Origin: Clostridiales bacterium | Lineage (GTDB): Bacteria > Bacillota > Clostridia > Oscillospirales > Oscillospiraceae | NCBI GenBank assembly: GCA_022787565.1 | Contig: JALFVN010000031.1 | Coordinates: 1 to 43,387, forward strand | Direction of reading: 5' to 3' | DNA: 43,387 nt | In this document: one piece after another, positions 25,800 through 33,371 of the stretch | Layout: every line of letters begins with the position of its first letter | How positions within the stretch are numbered: the first letter of the stretch is position 1 | Made by a program: the position numbers and the translations under genes | The notes under the pieces: model-generated | What the model saw: the letters and a program-made list of their open reading frames with translations, nothing else | What the model was told of the DNA's origin: nothing | Databases searched by the model: none

Positions 25800-25976
25800 T
25801 TGAAATTTTTGATGGAAAGTTTACATTTAATTCTCCTCCCTGCATAACGGTGCTTTTCTTGGAACGGACGGACAGAATGACGGCCCGGTTTTGCCGTAAA
25901 AAAGCAGAAGTTTGGCCCTGCATGAGGAAAATCCGAACTATTCCTTGACTTTCCTTCGGTTAAAGCTTACATTTAA
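25800..25976 (+). promoter_or_regulatory. Two related promoters upstream of the XRE-S24 gene
   Basis: TTACATTTAA occurs twice, at 25821-25830 and 25967-25976, 146 bp apart. In each case TACATT can act as a -10: with TTGAAA (25800-25805, 16-bp spacer) and with TTGACT (25945-25950, 17-bp spacer). The second is the likely promoter of the repressor gene. The shared sequence over the -10 could be an operator for autoregulation. The rest of this 296-bp gap shows nothing else I recognise. Confidence 0.5.
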
Positions 25977-26025
25977 GGGGCAATACTATTTCGCCATGTA
26001 CAAAAAAGAAAGGGACGCCTGAAAA

Positions 26026-26835
26026 ATGGATAAGATCGGCTATGACAAGGACATATTTGCGGAAAATCTGCTGCGGCTGATGAAGGAAAACCACTGCCGG
26101 CAGATCGACATTGCCCGGATGCTGGATGTGAGCAAGGCCACCGTCAGCGCCTACTGTGCCGGCAAGCAGATGCCCCGCATGGACAAGATCGAACAGCTGG
26201 CCCGCCATTTCGGCGTTTCCCGGGCGGATTTGATCGAAGAGAATACCGGACCCGGCCAAAGGGAGGGGACAGGCCCGGCTGCTTGCGGCGTCTCCGCCCA
26301 AGGAGGGAACAGCCCGCTCCTTCAGTTGTATAATGCCCTGAACGACACGGGGCAGGCAGAGCTGATGCGCTATGGCCGCTATCTTATGGCCCAACCGGAA
26401 TATAAGGCGGGAAAACCCCGGGGTGAGATCCTGACCATCAAGCACTATATCGTCCCCGCTGCCGCAGGCTATGCCAGCCCCATCGAGGGCGAGGATTATG
26501 AACTGATCCCCCGGCCGGAGAATGCCCCTGCCCGGGCCGATTTCTGCATCAGCATCTCCGGCGACAGCATGGAACCCTATATTCACGACGGGGAGCTGGC
26601 CTTTGTACAGCGGGACGCGCCGCTGCGGGAGTTTGAACCCGGCGTGTTTTTTGTTGACGGCGATGTTTACTGCAAGCAGTGGTGCGTGGACTATGCGGGC
26701 ACGCTCCATCTTCTGAGCGCAAATCCAGAACGGGAGGACGCCAACATCCACATTCCCCGGGACAGCGGCCGCAGCTGCATCTGCTTTGGCAAGGTGCTTC
26801 TGAACCGCAGCCTCCCCCGTCCCGTGTACGATTAA
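26026..26835 (+). CDS. XRE-family regulator with S24 (LexA/CI-like) peptidase domain
   Basis: A 269-residue repressor. Residues 8-70 form an XRE helix-turn-helix (IARMLDVSKATVSAYCAGK). A linker leads to an S24 peptidase domain with the self-cleavage site A147-G148 in PAAAGYAS, the nucleophile S181 in SGDSMEP and the lysine K217 in DVYCKQW. Proteins of this type lose repression after RecA-stimulated self-cleavage upon DNA damage. No prophage genes are nearby, so this looks like a chromosomal, perhaps autoregulated, repressor. It does not have the LexA winged-helix domain and so is not LexA itself. Confidence 0.93.
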   Translation: MDKIGYDKDIFAENLLRLMKENHCRQIDIARMLDVSKATVSAYCAGKQMPRMDKIEQLARHFGVSRADLIEENTGPGQREGTGPAACGVSAQGGNSPLLQLYNALNDTGQAELMRYGRYLMAQPEYKAGKPRGEILTIKHYIVPAAAGYASPIEGEDYELIPRPENAPARADFCISISGDSMEPYIHDGELAFVQRDAPLREFEPGVFFVDGDVYCKQWCVDYAGTLHLLSANPEREDANIHIPRDSGRSCICFGKVLLNRSLPRPVYD

Positions 26836-26872
26836 CGAATGAAAGGGAAGTGCAGGGGCCTGCCCCCGCACG

Positions 26873-28729
26873 ATGGTAACGAAAACAATGAAAAGTACCT
26901 ATCTTCTCCCTGTCCTGACGGCCCTGCTGATCGTCCTGTTTTTCTTAGGGCTGCCGGGGCTGAAAACCGTCTCTCTGCCCCAGGCCCGGGACCGGCACAT
27001 GGGCCGACGGGACGCCCTGTTCATCACCCTTCTGACCTTGGTCTATGCCGCGGTGGCCTTCTGGAACCTGGGCGACAGCCGCGCGCCCCAGACCGTGCGC
27101 AGTCTGGACGGCGAAAGCGCCCTGATCGACCTGGGTGGTCAGGAGACGGTCTCCCGGGTGCAGTTTTACACCGGCATCGGACAGGGCAGCTATACCTTTG
27201 AATTCTCCCCGGACGGGGAGAGCTGGCTTGCCGCCGGAACCTTCGAACAGGGCCACGCCGCCCTGCTGAAATGGCAGGAACTGGAGCTGCCCGATGCGCC
27301 CCGGAGCCCGGTCCGTTATCTCCGCATCACCGGCTCCGGCCCGGCGGAGCTGGGAGAGGTGGCGGTGTATGGCGAAAGCGGAGAAATGCTGCCCGTCAGC
27401 GCCGACTGCCCAGAGCTCTGCGACGAGCAGGCTCTTGTCCCGGCAGAGGCCAGCTACCTGAACTCCAGCTACTTTGACGAGATTTACCACGCCCGCACGG
27501 CCTGGGAGCATCTGCGGAATATCTACCCCTATGAGGTATCGCACCCGCCGCTGGGCAAGCTGATTTTGTCCATCGGCATCAGCCTTTTTGGCATGACGCC
27601 CTTTGGCTGGCGCTTTATGGGCACCCTGTTCGGGGTGTTGATGTTGCCGGCGATGTATGCCTTTGCCAAAAAGCTCTTCGGCGGGCGGCTGGTACCCGGC
27701 TGCTGCGCGGTGATCTTCGCGGCGGACTTTATGCACTTCACCCAGACCAGGATCGCAACCATCGACACCTATGCGGTGTTCTTCATTTTGCTGATGTATT
27801 TGTTTATGTGGCTCTTTGTCAGCACGGACAGGTGGCGGTATCTGGCGCTGTCGGGGCTGTTTTTCGGTCTGGGCGCGGCCAGCAAATGGACCTGCCTCTA
27901 CGCCGGGGCCGGACTGGGGCTCATCTGGCTGATCTATTGGATACGCGAAGCCCTTTCCCAAAAAGACCGTCATCCTGAGGAGCAACGCGACGAAGGAGCC
28001 CGTATACAGGACAAGCTGCTCCAGCGGCCGGGATCCTTCGCTGGCGCTCAGGATGACAGCAGGGTTTGGGACGCGTTTTTCAAAAATGTGCTGTTCTGCC
28101 TTGTATTCTTCGTCCTGATCCCCGGCGTCATCTACTACCTGTCCTACTATCCCTACGCGCTGGCCAAAGGCATCACTTCTCCCTTTGACCGGGGCTATGC
28201 CCAAATCGTCCTGGAAAACCAGAAGTTCATGTTCACTTACCATTCCGGCGTGACGGCGGAGCACCCCTACTCCTCCCGCTGGTATCAGTGGATGCTGGAT
28301 ATCCGGCCCATCCTGTATTATCTGCACTATTACCCGGACGGGACCCGTTCTAGCTTTGGGGCCTGGGTCAACCCGGTGCTGTGCTGGGCAGGACTGCTTG
28401 CCCTGTTTGTGCTGGGCTATATGGCTCTGGCCCGGCGGGACAAAAAGGCGGCTTTTCTGCTTCTGGGCTACCTGGCCCAGCTGCTGCCCTGGGTGTTTAT
28501 CCGCCGCATCACCTTTGAATATCACTATTTCCCCTGTACGGTCTTTCTGATCCTGGCCCTGGGCTATGTGTTCAGCCTGATGGGACGGCGGGAGCGCTGG
28601 CGGATCCTGGGCCTGACGGGGCTTTGCGCTGCGCTGTTCGTGCTGTTTTATCCGGCACTCAGCGGACTCCGGGTGGATAATACCGCCGCTTCGGCTCTGC
28701 TGCAGTGGCTTCCCACCTGGCCGTTTTAG
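26873..28729 (+). CDS. GT39 protein mannosyltransferase with discoidin-like insert
   Basis: A 618-residue multi-spanning membrane enzyme of the dolichyl-phosphate-mannose:protein mannosyltransferase family, which would transfer a sugar from a lipid carrier to proteins outside the membrane. After two N-terminal helices comes a beta domain (about 78-185: SALIDLGGQETVSRVQFYTG ... WLAAGTF ... RYLRITGSG) resembling F5/8 type C, then the PMT core with FDEIYHARTAWEHL, in which the acidic residue matches the catalytic DE loop, and HPPLGKLILS. Residues about 366-395 derive from an inserted 90-bp palindromic repeat and lie in a cytoplasmic or lumenal loop. ATG 26873 or 26888 could be the start; neither has a strong ribosome site. 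Confidence 0.9.
   Translation: MVTKTMKSTYLLPVLTALLIVLFFLGLPGLKTVSLPQARDRHMGRRDALFITLLTLVYAAVAFWNLGDSRAPQTVRSLDGESALIDLGGQETVSRVQFYTGIGQGSYTFEFSPDGESWLAAGTFEQGHAALLKWQELELPDAPRSPVRYLRITGSGPAELGEVAVYGESGEMLPVSADCPELCDEQALVPAEASYLNSSYFDEIYHARTAWEHLRNIYPYEVSHPPLGKLILSIGISLFGMTPFGWRFMGTLFGVLMLPAMYAFAKKLFGGRLVPGCCAVIFAADFMHFTQTRIATIDTYAVFFILLMYLFMWLFVSTDRWRYLALSGLFFGLGAASKWTCLYAGAGLGLIWLIYWIREALSQKDRHPEEQRDEGARIQDKLLQRPGSFAGAQDDSRVWDAFFKNVLFCLVFFVLIPGVIYYLSYYPYALAKGITSPFDRGYAQIVLENQKFMFTYHSGVTAEHPYSSRWYQWMLDIRPILYYLHYYPDGTRSSFGAWVNPVLCWAGLLALFVLGYMALARRDKKAAFLLLGYLAQLLPWVFIRRITFEYHYFPCTVFLILALGYVFSLMGRRERWRILGLTGLCAALFVLFYPALSGLRVDNTAASALLQWLPTWPF
27969..28058. repeat. TCATCCTGAG-type repeat inserted in frame in GT39 gene, copy 2
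   Basis: 90 bp, an exact multiple of three, starting GTCATCCTGAGGAG and ending CTCAGGATGAC. It is translated as a hydrophilic stretch (HPEEQRDEGARIQDK ...). Same family as 23894-23983. Confidence 0.85.
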
Positions 28730-28779
28730 AATACGCTTCCACGGAAAAACTGTTTTTGGATTAAATTCACAAAAAAGAC

Positions 28780-28808
28780 TTCAAATCTCTGGGCCGCTAT
28801 GCTATAAT
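28780..28808 (+). promoter_or_regulatory. hpf promoter
   Basis: TTCAAA (28780-28785), a 17-bp spacer and TATAAT (28803-28808) preceded by TG make an extended -10 sigma-A promoter 24 bp before the hpf start. Confidence 0.7.
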
Positions 28809-28831
28809 GTAACCAGAAAGGAGTTGGCGAA

Positions 28832-29380
28832 ATGAAGTTCACTTTCACTGAGAAAAAGATGGGTTCTTCCGATTCCCTGCGCGCTTATGCGGAGAAGAAG
28901 ATCGGCAAGCTGGACCGCCTGTTCAAGACAGAGGCAGAGGCCACGGTCACCTTCAGCATGGAGCGGGGCCGGTATCTGGCGGAGATCACCATCCACAACA
29001 ACGGCCTGTACTACCGTGCAAGCGAGCTGACCAACGACATGTACGCGTCGGTGGATTCCGGCGTGGCCGCCATCGAGCGGCAGATCCGCCGCAACAAGAC
29101 CCGGCTGGAAAAGCGTCTGCGTGAAGGCGCGCTGGAGCGGGACACCATGCCGGACTATGTCCCGGCCGCTGCGGAGGATGAGGAGGACGAGGAGTTCAGG
29201 ATCGTCCGCCGCAAGCAGTTCCCCATCAAGCCCATGTCGGTGGAGGAGGCCATCATGCAGATGAACCTGCTGGATCACGAGTTCTTTGTGTTCCGCAATA
29301 TGGAGGACGAAGAAGCCATATCCGTTGTGTACCGCCGCAAGCAGGGCGGTTACGGCCTGATCTCCGACAGCCGGGACTGA
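28832..29380 (+). CDS. hpf: Ribosome hibernation promoting factor, long form
   Basis: A 182-residue protein. Residues 1-100 are the S30AE/YfiA ribosome-binding domain (MKFTFTEKKM..., SLRAYAEKKIGKLDRLFK, basic helix RQIRRNKTRLEKRL). An acidic linker (EDEEDEE) leads to the C-terminal dimerisation domain (about 120-182: KPMSVEEAIMQMNLLDHEFF, VVYRRKQGGYGLI). The long form joins two 70S ribosomes into inactive 100S particles in stationary phase. The ATG follows AAAGGAGTTGGCGAA. It is probably a single-gene unit behind its own promoter. Confidence 0.97.
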   Translation: MKFTFTEKKMGSSDSLRAYAEKKIGKLDRLFKTEAEATVTFSMERGRYLAEITIHNNGLYYRASELTNDMYASVDSGVAAIERQIRRNKTRLEKRLREGALERDTMPDYVPAAAEDEEDEEFRIVRRKQFPIKPMSVEEAIMQMNLLDHEFFVFRNMEDEEAISVVYRRKQGGYGLISDSRD

Positions 29381-29396
29381 AAAGATAGATAATATT

Positions 29397-29421
29397 CGGG
29401 CGGCCCCCGCAGGGCCGCCCG
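29397..29421 (+). terminator. Hairpin after hpf
   Basis: A perfect 10-bp GC stem CGGGCGGCCC/GGGCCGCCCG (29397-29406/29412-29421) lies 16 bp after the hpf stop. It lacks a T-run, so termination strength is uncertain. Confidence 0.6.
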
Positions 29422-29476
29422 TATCCGACAATATGTGATAAAATCCAAATAATACTTGCAAAAATTGTTGTAATGT

Positions 29477-29503
29477 AATAACATATAATCGATATATGTT
29501 ATT
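29477..29503. promoter_or_regulatory. Perfect palindrome over the promoter of the zinc-ribbon gene
   Basis: Arms AATAACATATA and TATATGTTATT (29477-29487/29493-29503), 5-bp spacer, cover TATAAT (29484-29489), a likely -10 for the gene starting at 29538. The arrangement is that of a repressor operator. -35 candidates are weak. Confidence 0.6.
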
Positions 29504-29537
29504 TGCTTGACGGCAAAACCAACAGGAGGGAGAAAGT

Positions 29538-29780
29538 ATGAAATGTCCGCGCTGCGGAGCTGAGATGACCCCCGACAACCACCGCAAGTACACCCTGAAC
29601 ATGTGCTATGAATGCGGTTATATGGAGGGCCTGATCGAAAATCCCATTAAGAACCGGGACAACAACTTCAAGCGTCTCAAGACCATGAACTTCAACGAAA
29701 CTGTGGCACTGCTGCATAATGGCCTTGGTATTGACAAGGATAAGCTTGTTGATTGGCTGTACCAGGACGCAAAGAACTGA
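29538..29780 (+). CDS. Small zinc-ribbon protein of unknown function
   Basis: An 80-residue protein with two CxxC pairs, CPRCGAEM at residues 3-10 and CYECGYMEGL near residue 23, which together would bind one zinc. The rest (about 40-80) is helical, with NETVALLHNGLGIDKDKLVD. No DNA-binding or catalytic motif is apparent. GGAGGGAGAAAGT gives a strong ribosome binding site. The gene stands alone with its own palindrome-covered promoter and a terminator directly after its stop, so it is probably regulated on its own. Similar short zinc ribbons occur in Firmicutes without known role. Confidence 0.8.
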   Translation: MKCPRCGAEMTPDNHRKYTLNMCYECGYMEGLIENPIKNRDNNFKRLKTMNFNETVALLHNGLGIDKDKLVDWLYQDAKN

Positions 29781-29781
29781 T

Positions 29782-29803
29782 AAAACGCCCTCCCGGGCGT
29801 TTT
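29782..29803 (+). terminator. Terminator of the zinc-ribbon gene, copy 1
   Basis: AAAACGCCC-TCCC-GGGCGTTTT, 22 bp, starts just after the stop. Its T-run is cut short by the element that follows; the same 22 bp recur at 29964-29985 with the full T-run. Confidence 0.75.
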
Positions 29804-29963
29804 CAAGGCGTCGACAAAGTTCGACGCCTTGAAAACTTATTCAGGAGCATTTAGAAAAAACTCCTGAATAAGCAGGATTAAACGCAGAAAGGGGACTCCC
29901 GTCCCCTCTCTGCGCTCTCCCCATGCAAGTCTATACACTGCCGATAGCTTTGTCTTCAGTTTG
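29804..29963. mobile_element. Terminator-associated short element, copy C
   Basis: About 160 bp with the same parts as copies A and B: stem of TCAAGGCGTCGA type (29802-29833), stem around TATTCAGGAG/CTCCTGAATA with changed centre, AGGGGAC hairpin, and an end TTTGTCTTCAGTTTG. It is more diverged than A and B are from each other. It sits between two direct copies of the zinc-ribbon gene terminator. Confidence 0.75.
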
Positions 29964-29987
29964 AAAACGCCCTCCCGGGCGTTTTTT
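29964..29987 (+). terminator. Terminator of the zinc-ribbon gene, copy 2 (intact T-run)
   Basis: Same 22-bp hairpin as at 29782 followed by TTTTTTGC, thus the complete rho-independent terminator. Confidence 0.8.
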
Positions 29988-30056
29988 GCTAAGCATTGAC
30001 TCGAGGGGAATAATATGCCTGTGAACCGGTGATTACCGGCAAAGAAAGGAACAAAA

Positions 30057-30791
30057 ATGGAAAACGTTGCACTCATTACCGGCTCCTCCCGGGGCATCGG
30101 CGCAGCTGTGGCCACGCTGCTGGCCCAGAACGGCTGGGCGGTCTGCATCAACTATATCGAACAGCGGGAAAAGGCGGAGGAGCTGGCTGACGCGCTGAAT
30201 TTTCTGGGCTTCCGGGCCATCGCCCATCAGGCGGACGTGTCTGACCGGGCGGCGGTAGACGCCATGGTACGCCGTGTGGAGGAGGAGCTTGGCCCGGTGA
30301 GCCTGCTGGTGAATAACGCGGGCGTGGCCCGGCAGCAGCAGTTTCAGGATATCGAGCCGGAATACTGGCAGCACATCTTCTCCGTGAATCTGGGGGGCTG
30401 CTTTAACTGCACCCAGGCGGTACTGCCCAACATGCTCCACGAGCACGAGGGCTGCATTGTGAACATCAGCTCCATCTGGGGTACCCACGGCGCATCCTGC
30501 GAGACGGCCTATTCGGCCACCAAGCACGCCATCGTGGGCCTGACCCGTTCCCTGGCGGCGGAGCTGGCGCCCAGCAACATCCGGGTCAATTGCATCACCC
30601 CCGGGGTGATCGACACGGACATGGTGCAGGTCCTGGGGCAGGAGACGCTGGAGAGCCTTGCCCGGGATGTGATCCCCATGGGTCGCCTGGGCCGGCCGGA
30701 GGAGATCGCCCGCGCGGTGCTTTATCTGGCCCGGGACGCCACCTACACCACCGGCCAGATCCTCTCCTGCGACGGCGGATTCTTTATTTGA
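30057..30791 (+). CDS. Short-chain dehydrogenase/reductase (FabG-like)
   Basis: A 244-residue SDR with NAD(P) motif TGSSRGIGAA (about residues 8-17), NNAGV (about 84), the catalytic Ser in NISSIWG, and Y-x-x-x-K as AYSATKHA, followed by PSNIRVNCITPGVIDTDM. It is close in length and motifs to 3-oxoacyl-ACP reductase (FabG), but no fatty-acid genes are adjacent, so the substrate is open. The ATG follows AAAGAAAGGAACAAAA. A bidirectional terminator separates it from the convergent next gene. Confidence 0.92.
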   Translation: MENVALITGSSRGIGAAVATLLAQNGWAVCINYIEQREKAEELADALNFLGFRAIAHQADVSDRAAVDAMVRRVEEELGPVSLLVNNAGVARQQQFQDIEPEYWQHIFSVNLGGCFNCTQAVLPNMLHEHEGCIVNISSIWGTHGASCETAYSATKHAIVGLTRSLAAELAPSNIRVNCITPGVIDTDMVQVLGQETLESLARDVIPMGRLGRPEEIARAVLYLARDATYTTGQILSCDGGFFI

Positions 30792-30797
30792 GGGGAT

Positions 30798-30904
30798 AAG
30801 TAATAGTGAATAGTGAAGAAGTAAGGTGTCGCCTGCGGCGACAGATTTAAATCCGTCCGATTCACGGCCGCCGCACTTCTTCACGCTTCACTTTTACTTC
30901 TTAC
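30798..30904. repeat. Two-armed AT-rich dispersed repeat
   Basis: Left arm 30798-30828 contains AGTGAATAGTGAAGAAGTAA; right arm 30874-30904 contains CACTTCTTCACGCTTCAC, an imperfect complement. Single-arm relatives lie at 20057-20094 and 33283-33315. Confidence 0.65.
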
Positions 30905-30907
30905 CTG

Positions 30908-30956
30908 AAAACCTCCCCGTACTGCGAGTTTTTGTCCTGCGGTACGGGGAGGTTTT
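30908..30956. terminator. Bidirectional terminator
   Basis: Perfect 15-bp arms AAAACCTCCCCGTAC/GTACGGGGAGGTTTT (30908-30922/30942-30956) lie between convergent genes, with T-rich tails on both strands. The loop is 19 nt. Confidence 0.85.
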
Positions 30957-31423
30957 TATTTGAATTGTTCTGCTTTTTTTATGTAGTATTCCGCGTTGCC
31001 CTGAATGTACTTCTGCTTCTCCCGGCTCACTTTTCCGGCGATCCGGGCGGGATTGCCCAGCAGCAGCGAGCCCTCCGGCGCAACGGTCTTTCCGGTTACC
31101 ACGGCCCCGGCACCTACAAGACAGTGAGGGCCGATTGTGGCCCCAGTGAGCACCACCGCGCCCATGCCGATCAGGCTGTAGTCCCCCACGGTGCAGCCGT
31201 GGACCACGGCGCCGTGGCCGATGGTACAGAATTTGCCGATGGTGGTCTCGTCGTGGAGCACGCAGTTATCCTGAATGTTTGTGCCCTGCCCAACCCGGAT
31301 CGGGCCGTTGTCACCCCGGAGCACCGCACCGTACCAGACGTTTACATCCTTTTCCAGGCTGACGTCTCCGCAGATCACCACACCAGGAGCCAGAAGCGCC
31401 CCTTCAGTCATTGGCTTGTCCAT
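30956..31423 (-). CDS. Gamma-carbonic-anhydrase-like hexapeptide protein
   Basis: A 155-residue left-handed beta-helix protein. Hexapeptide repeats run through most of the chain (GDVSLEKDVNVWYGAVLRGD, IGHGAVVHGCTVGDYSLIGM). Metal-site histidines are seen in CVLHDE, GHGAVVHG, typical of the gamma-CA/PaaY/YrdA family, which are trimers with metal at subunit interfaces. Whether it has carbonic anhydrase activity is unknown; many bacterial relatives do not. It lies 11 bp downstream of the nucleoside phosphorylase gene and is probably cotranscribed. Confidence 0.92.
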   Translation of the reverse strand: MDKPMTEGALLAPGVVICGDVSLEKDVNVWYGAVLRGDNGPIRVGQGTNIQDNCVLHDETTIGKFCTIGHGAVVHGCTVGDYSLIGMGAVVLTGATIGPHCLVGAGAVVTGKTVAPEGSLLLGNPARIAGKVSREKQKYIQGNAEYYIKKAEQFK

Positions 31424-31434
31424 TTTTGCCCCTC

Positions 31435-32739
31435 TTACCGCACGATACCCTTGATGAACACAGGGCGGTCTACGGCCTCGTTGCTCAGACTGTAGCAGCT
31501 GCGGAGCAGATGCACTGCCTCCCGGCCCCGGGCGGCGTCGTTGGCGTGAATGGTGGCCAGACTCTCCCCGGCGTGGACATAGTCGCCGACCTTCTTGTGC
31601 AGCACCGCGCCCACAGCCAGATCGATCTTGCTCTCCTTGGTGGCGCGTCCTCCGCCCAGATGCATGGACACAAGACCCACCTGCTCGGCCTGAATATGGG
31701 AGACATATCCGCTCTTCTCGCAGGGAACCTCCAGCTTCAGCCTTGCGTCGGGCAGCAGGGAAGTGTCGTAAACAGCCCGGCTGTCGCCATGCTGGGCGGA
31801 GACCAGATCGGCCAGCTTCTTCAGGGCGCTGCCGTCGTCAATGGCCTTCTGGAGCATCTCCCTTGCCTCCCGGTCGCCGGCGGCAAATCCCGCCTCGGTG
31901 AGGATGCAGGCGCCCAGCGTAAGGCACAGCTCCAGAAGTTCACCCCTGGTCTCACCCTTCAGGACGGAGATGGCCTCCTTGACCTCCAGGGCGTTGCCCA
32001 CGGCGCAGCCCAAAGGCTGATCCATGTCGGTAATGACGGCGGCACAGCGCTTGCCGGCCAAACGGCCCACCCGGGTCAGGCCCCGGGCCAGCTCCTGAGC
32101 CTGGCTGGCGGTCTTCATAAAGGCGCCGCTGCCGCACTTTACATCCAGCACGATCACGTCCGCGCCTGCCGCCAGCTTTTTGGACATGATGGAGCTGACG
32201 ATCAGCGGAATGGAGGGAACGGTGCCGGTCACGTCCCGGAGGGCGTAAAGCTTTTTGTCGGCAGGGACCAGATCGGCGGTCTGCCCGGCGATAGCGATGC
32301 CGTAACGGTTGACATTGGCGTAAAATTCCTCTTCGGAAATGCCGGTGACAAAGCCGGGAAAGCTCTCCAGCTTGTCGATGGTGCCGCCGGTGTGCCCCAG
32401 ACCCCGGCCGGACATCTTGGCGATCTTCACGCCGCAGGCGGCTACCATGGGGCAGAGGATCAGGCTGGTCTTGTCGCCCACGCCGCCGGTGGAGTGTTTG
32501 TCGGCCTTGACGCCGTGGATGGGAGAGAGGTCAAGGGTCTCGCCAGAATGGACCATGGCCATGGTCATGTCCAGGGTCTCCCGGTCATCCATGCCACGCA
32601 GAACGATAGCCATACACATGGCGGACATTTGATAATCCGGGATCAGACCATGGGTGTAATTTTTGATCATATAATTGATCTCTTCTGTGGACAGCGTCCC
32701 GCCGTCCCGCTTTTTCGCGATCAGATCGGTCATCAGCAT
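31435..32739 (-). CDS. pdp: Pyrimidine-nucleoside phosphorylase
   Basis: A 434-residue enzyme that splits uridine, deoxyuridine and thymidine with phosphate, in nucleoside salvage. The glycosyltransferase-family signatures are clear: KADKHSTGGVGDKTSL with the phosphate-site lysine and serine, MSGRGLGHTGGTIDKLES (thymidine/pyrimidine phosphorylase signature), and the C-terminal domain YDTSLLPDARLKL to HAGESLATIHAND. I use MLMTDLIAKK (32739), which lies behind AAGGAAAAAGGAT; an in-frame ATG 11 codons upstream is less likely. Downstream is the gamma-CA-like gene. Confidence 0.96.
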   Translation of the reverse strand: MLMTDLIAKKRDGGTLSTEEINYMIKNYTHGLIPDYQMSAMCMAIVLRGMDDRETLDMTMAMVHSGETLDLSPIHGVKADKHSTGGVGDKTSLILCPMVAACGVKIAKMSGRGLGHTGGTIDKLESFPGFVTGISEEEFYANVNRYGIAIAGQTADLVPADKKLYALRDVTGTVPSIPLIVSSIMSKKLAAGADVIVLDVKCGSGAFMKTASQAQELARGLTRVGRLAGKRCAAVITDMDQPLGCAVGNALEVKEAISVLKGETRGELLELCLTLGACILTEAGFAAGDREAREMLQKAIDDGSALKKLADLVSAQHGDSRAVYDTSLLPDARLKLEVPCEKSGYVSHIQAEQVGLVSMHLGGGRATKESKIDLAVGAVLHKKVGDYVHAGESLATIHANDAARGREAVHLLRSCYSLSNEAVDRPVFIKGIVR

Positions 32740-32795
32740 AATATTGTCATCCTTTTTCCTTCGGTATATCATTGGGAAACTTTATTATACTCCCT

Positions 32796-33269
32796 TTACC
32801 GTCTGAAAACAAGATATTCCCTGCCGTTGATCACGCGAATATGGGAAAAAACTGAGGTTTTATCCCGCAACCGGGCGGGCAGGGCGATCAGCTTCTCTTC
32901 CGGGCAGAACAAAACCCCGCCTTGCAGACTATACCAGACGCGGTCTCCGCTCCTGTCTTTCTTTGCCGGAGGAGGCGGCTGAGAAGGGGCGGGCGGAGCA
33001 TCTTTTTCCTCCGGGCACAGTTCCCCCGCATATTCAATGACGGGAGGAAAGCCCCGCATATCGTTTTTCGTCAAGCGCCGGGAGAAGAACAGCTCTCCGC
33101 CCCGGGGCAGCATACGCCCCAGCAGGGCGCGTTTTCCTCCGCCGTATACCAGCAGAAATATTGGCTCTGTCCCACATGCTTTTGCGGTGAACACAGTATA
33201 TAGTCCCTGCCGCTGCACCCAAAGCCGCCCTGACTTTTTCCCGCTTATGTAGATCGGATATTCCGCCAT
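32796..33269 (-). CDS. Hypothetical protein, proline-rich linker
   Basis: A 157-residue protein not recognised. Residues 1-85 look like a compact beta domain (MAEYPIYISGKKSGRLWVQR, GLYTVFTAKACGTEP, LLVYGGGKRALLGRMLPRGG). A PPAPSQPPPPAKK linker (about 91-104) leads to a second, similar beta stretch ending in REYLVFRR. No signal peptide or membrane helix. A weak GGGGAAATATTT precedes the ATG. It stands between pdp and mazF on the same strand, separated by repeats. Confidence 0.7.
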   Translation of the reverse strand: MAEYPIYISGKKSGRLWVQRQGLYTVFTAKACGTEPIFLLVYGGGKRALLGRMLPRGGELFFSRRLTKNDMRGFPPVIEYAGELCPEEKDAPPAPSQPPPPAKKDRSGDRVWYSLQGGVLFCPEEKLIALPARLRDKTSVFSHIRVINGREYLVFRR

Positions 33270-33282
33270 AAATATTTCCCCG

Positions 33283-33315
33283 CCACTTCTTCACTATTCT
33301 CTCTTACCTATTACC
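33283..33315. repeat. Single arm of AT-rich dispersed repeat
   Basis: CCACTTCTTCACTATTC followed by TCTTACCTATTACC, related to 20057-20094. Confidence 0.5.
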
Positions 33316-33323
33316 AAATTGAA

Positions 33324-33354
33324 TCTCCCCTGTCCAGAATATGAACAGGGGAGA
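33324..33354 (-). terminator. Terminator of mazF
   Basis: A 10-bp stem TCTCCCCTGT/ACAGGGGAGA (33324-33333/33345-33354) lies 18 bp beyond the mazF stop on the minus strand, followed by TTCAATTTGG. Confidence 0.65.
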
Positions 33355-33371
33355 GAAAATATTTGTATTCT

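Noticed and set aside
31411-32982. Plus-strand ORF of 523 codons opposite pdp
   Set aside because: Antisense shadow of a well-conserved enzyme gene; Gly/His-rich low-quality translation.
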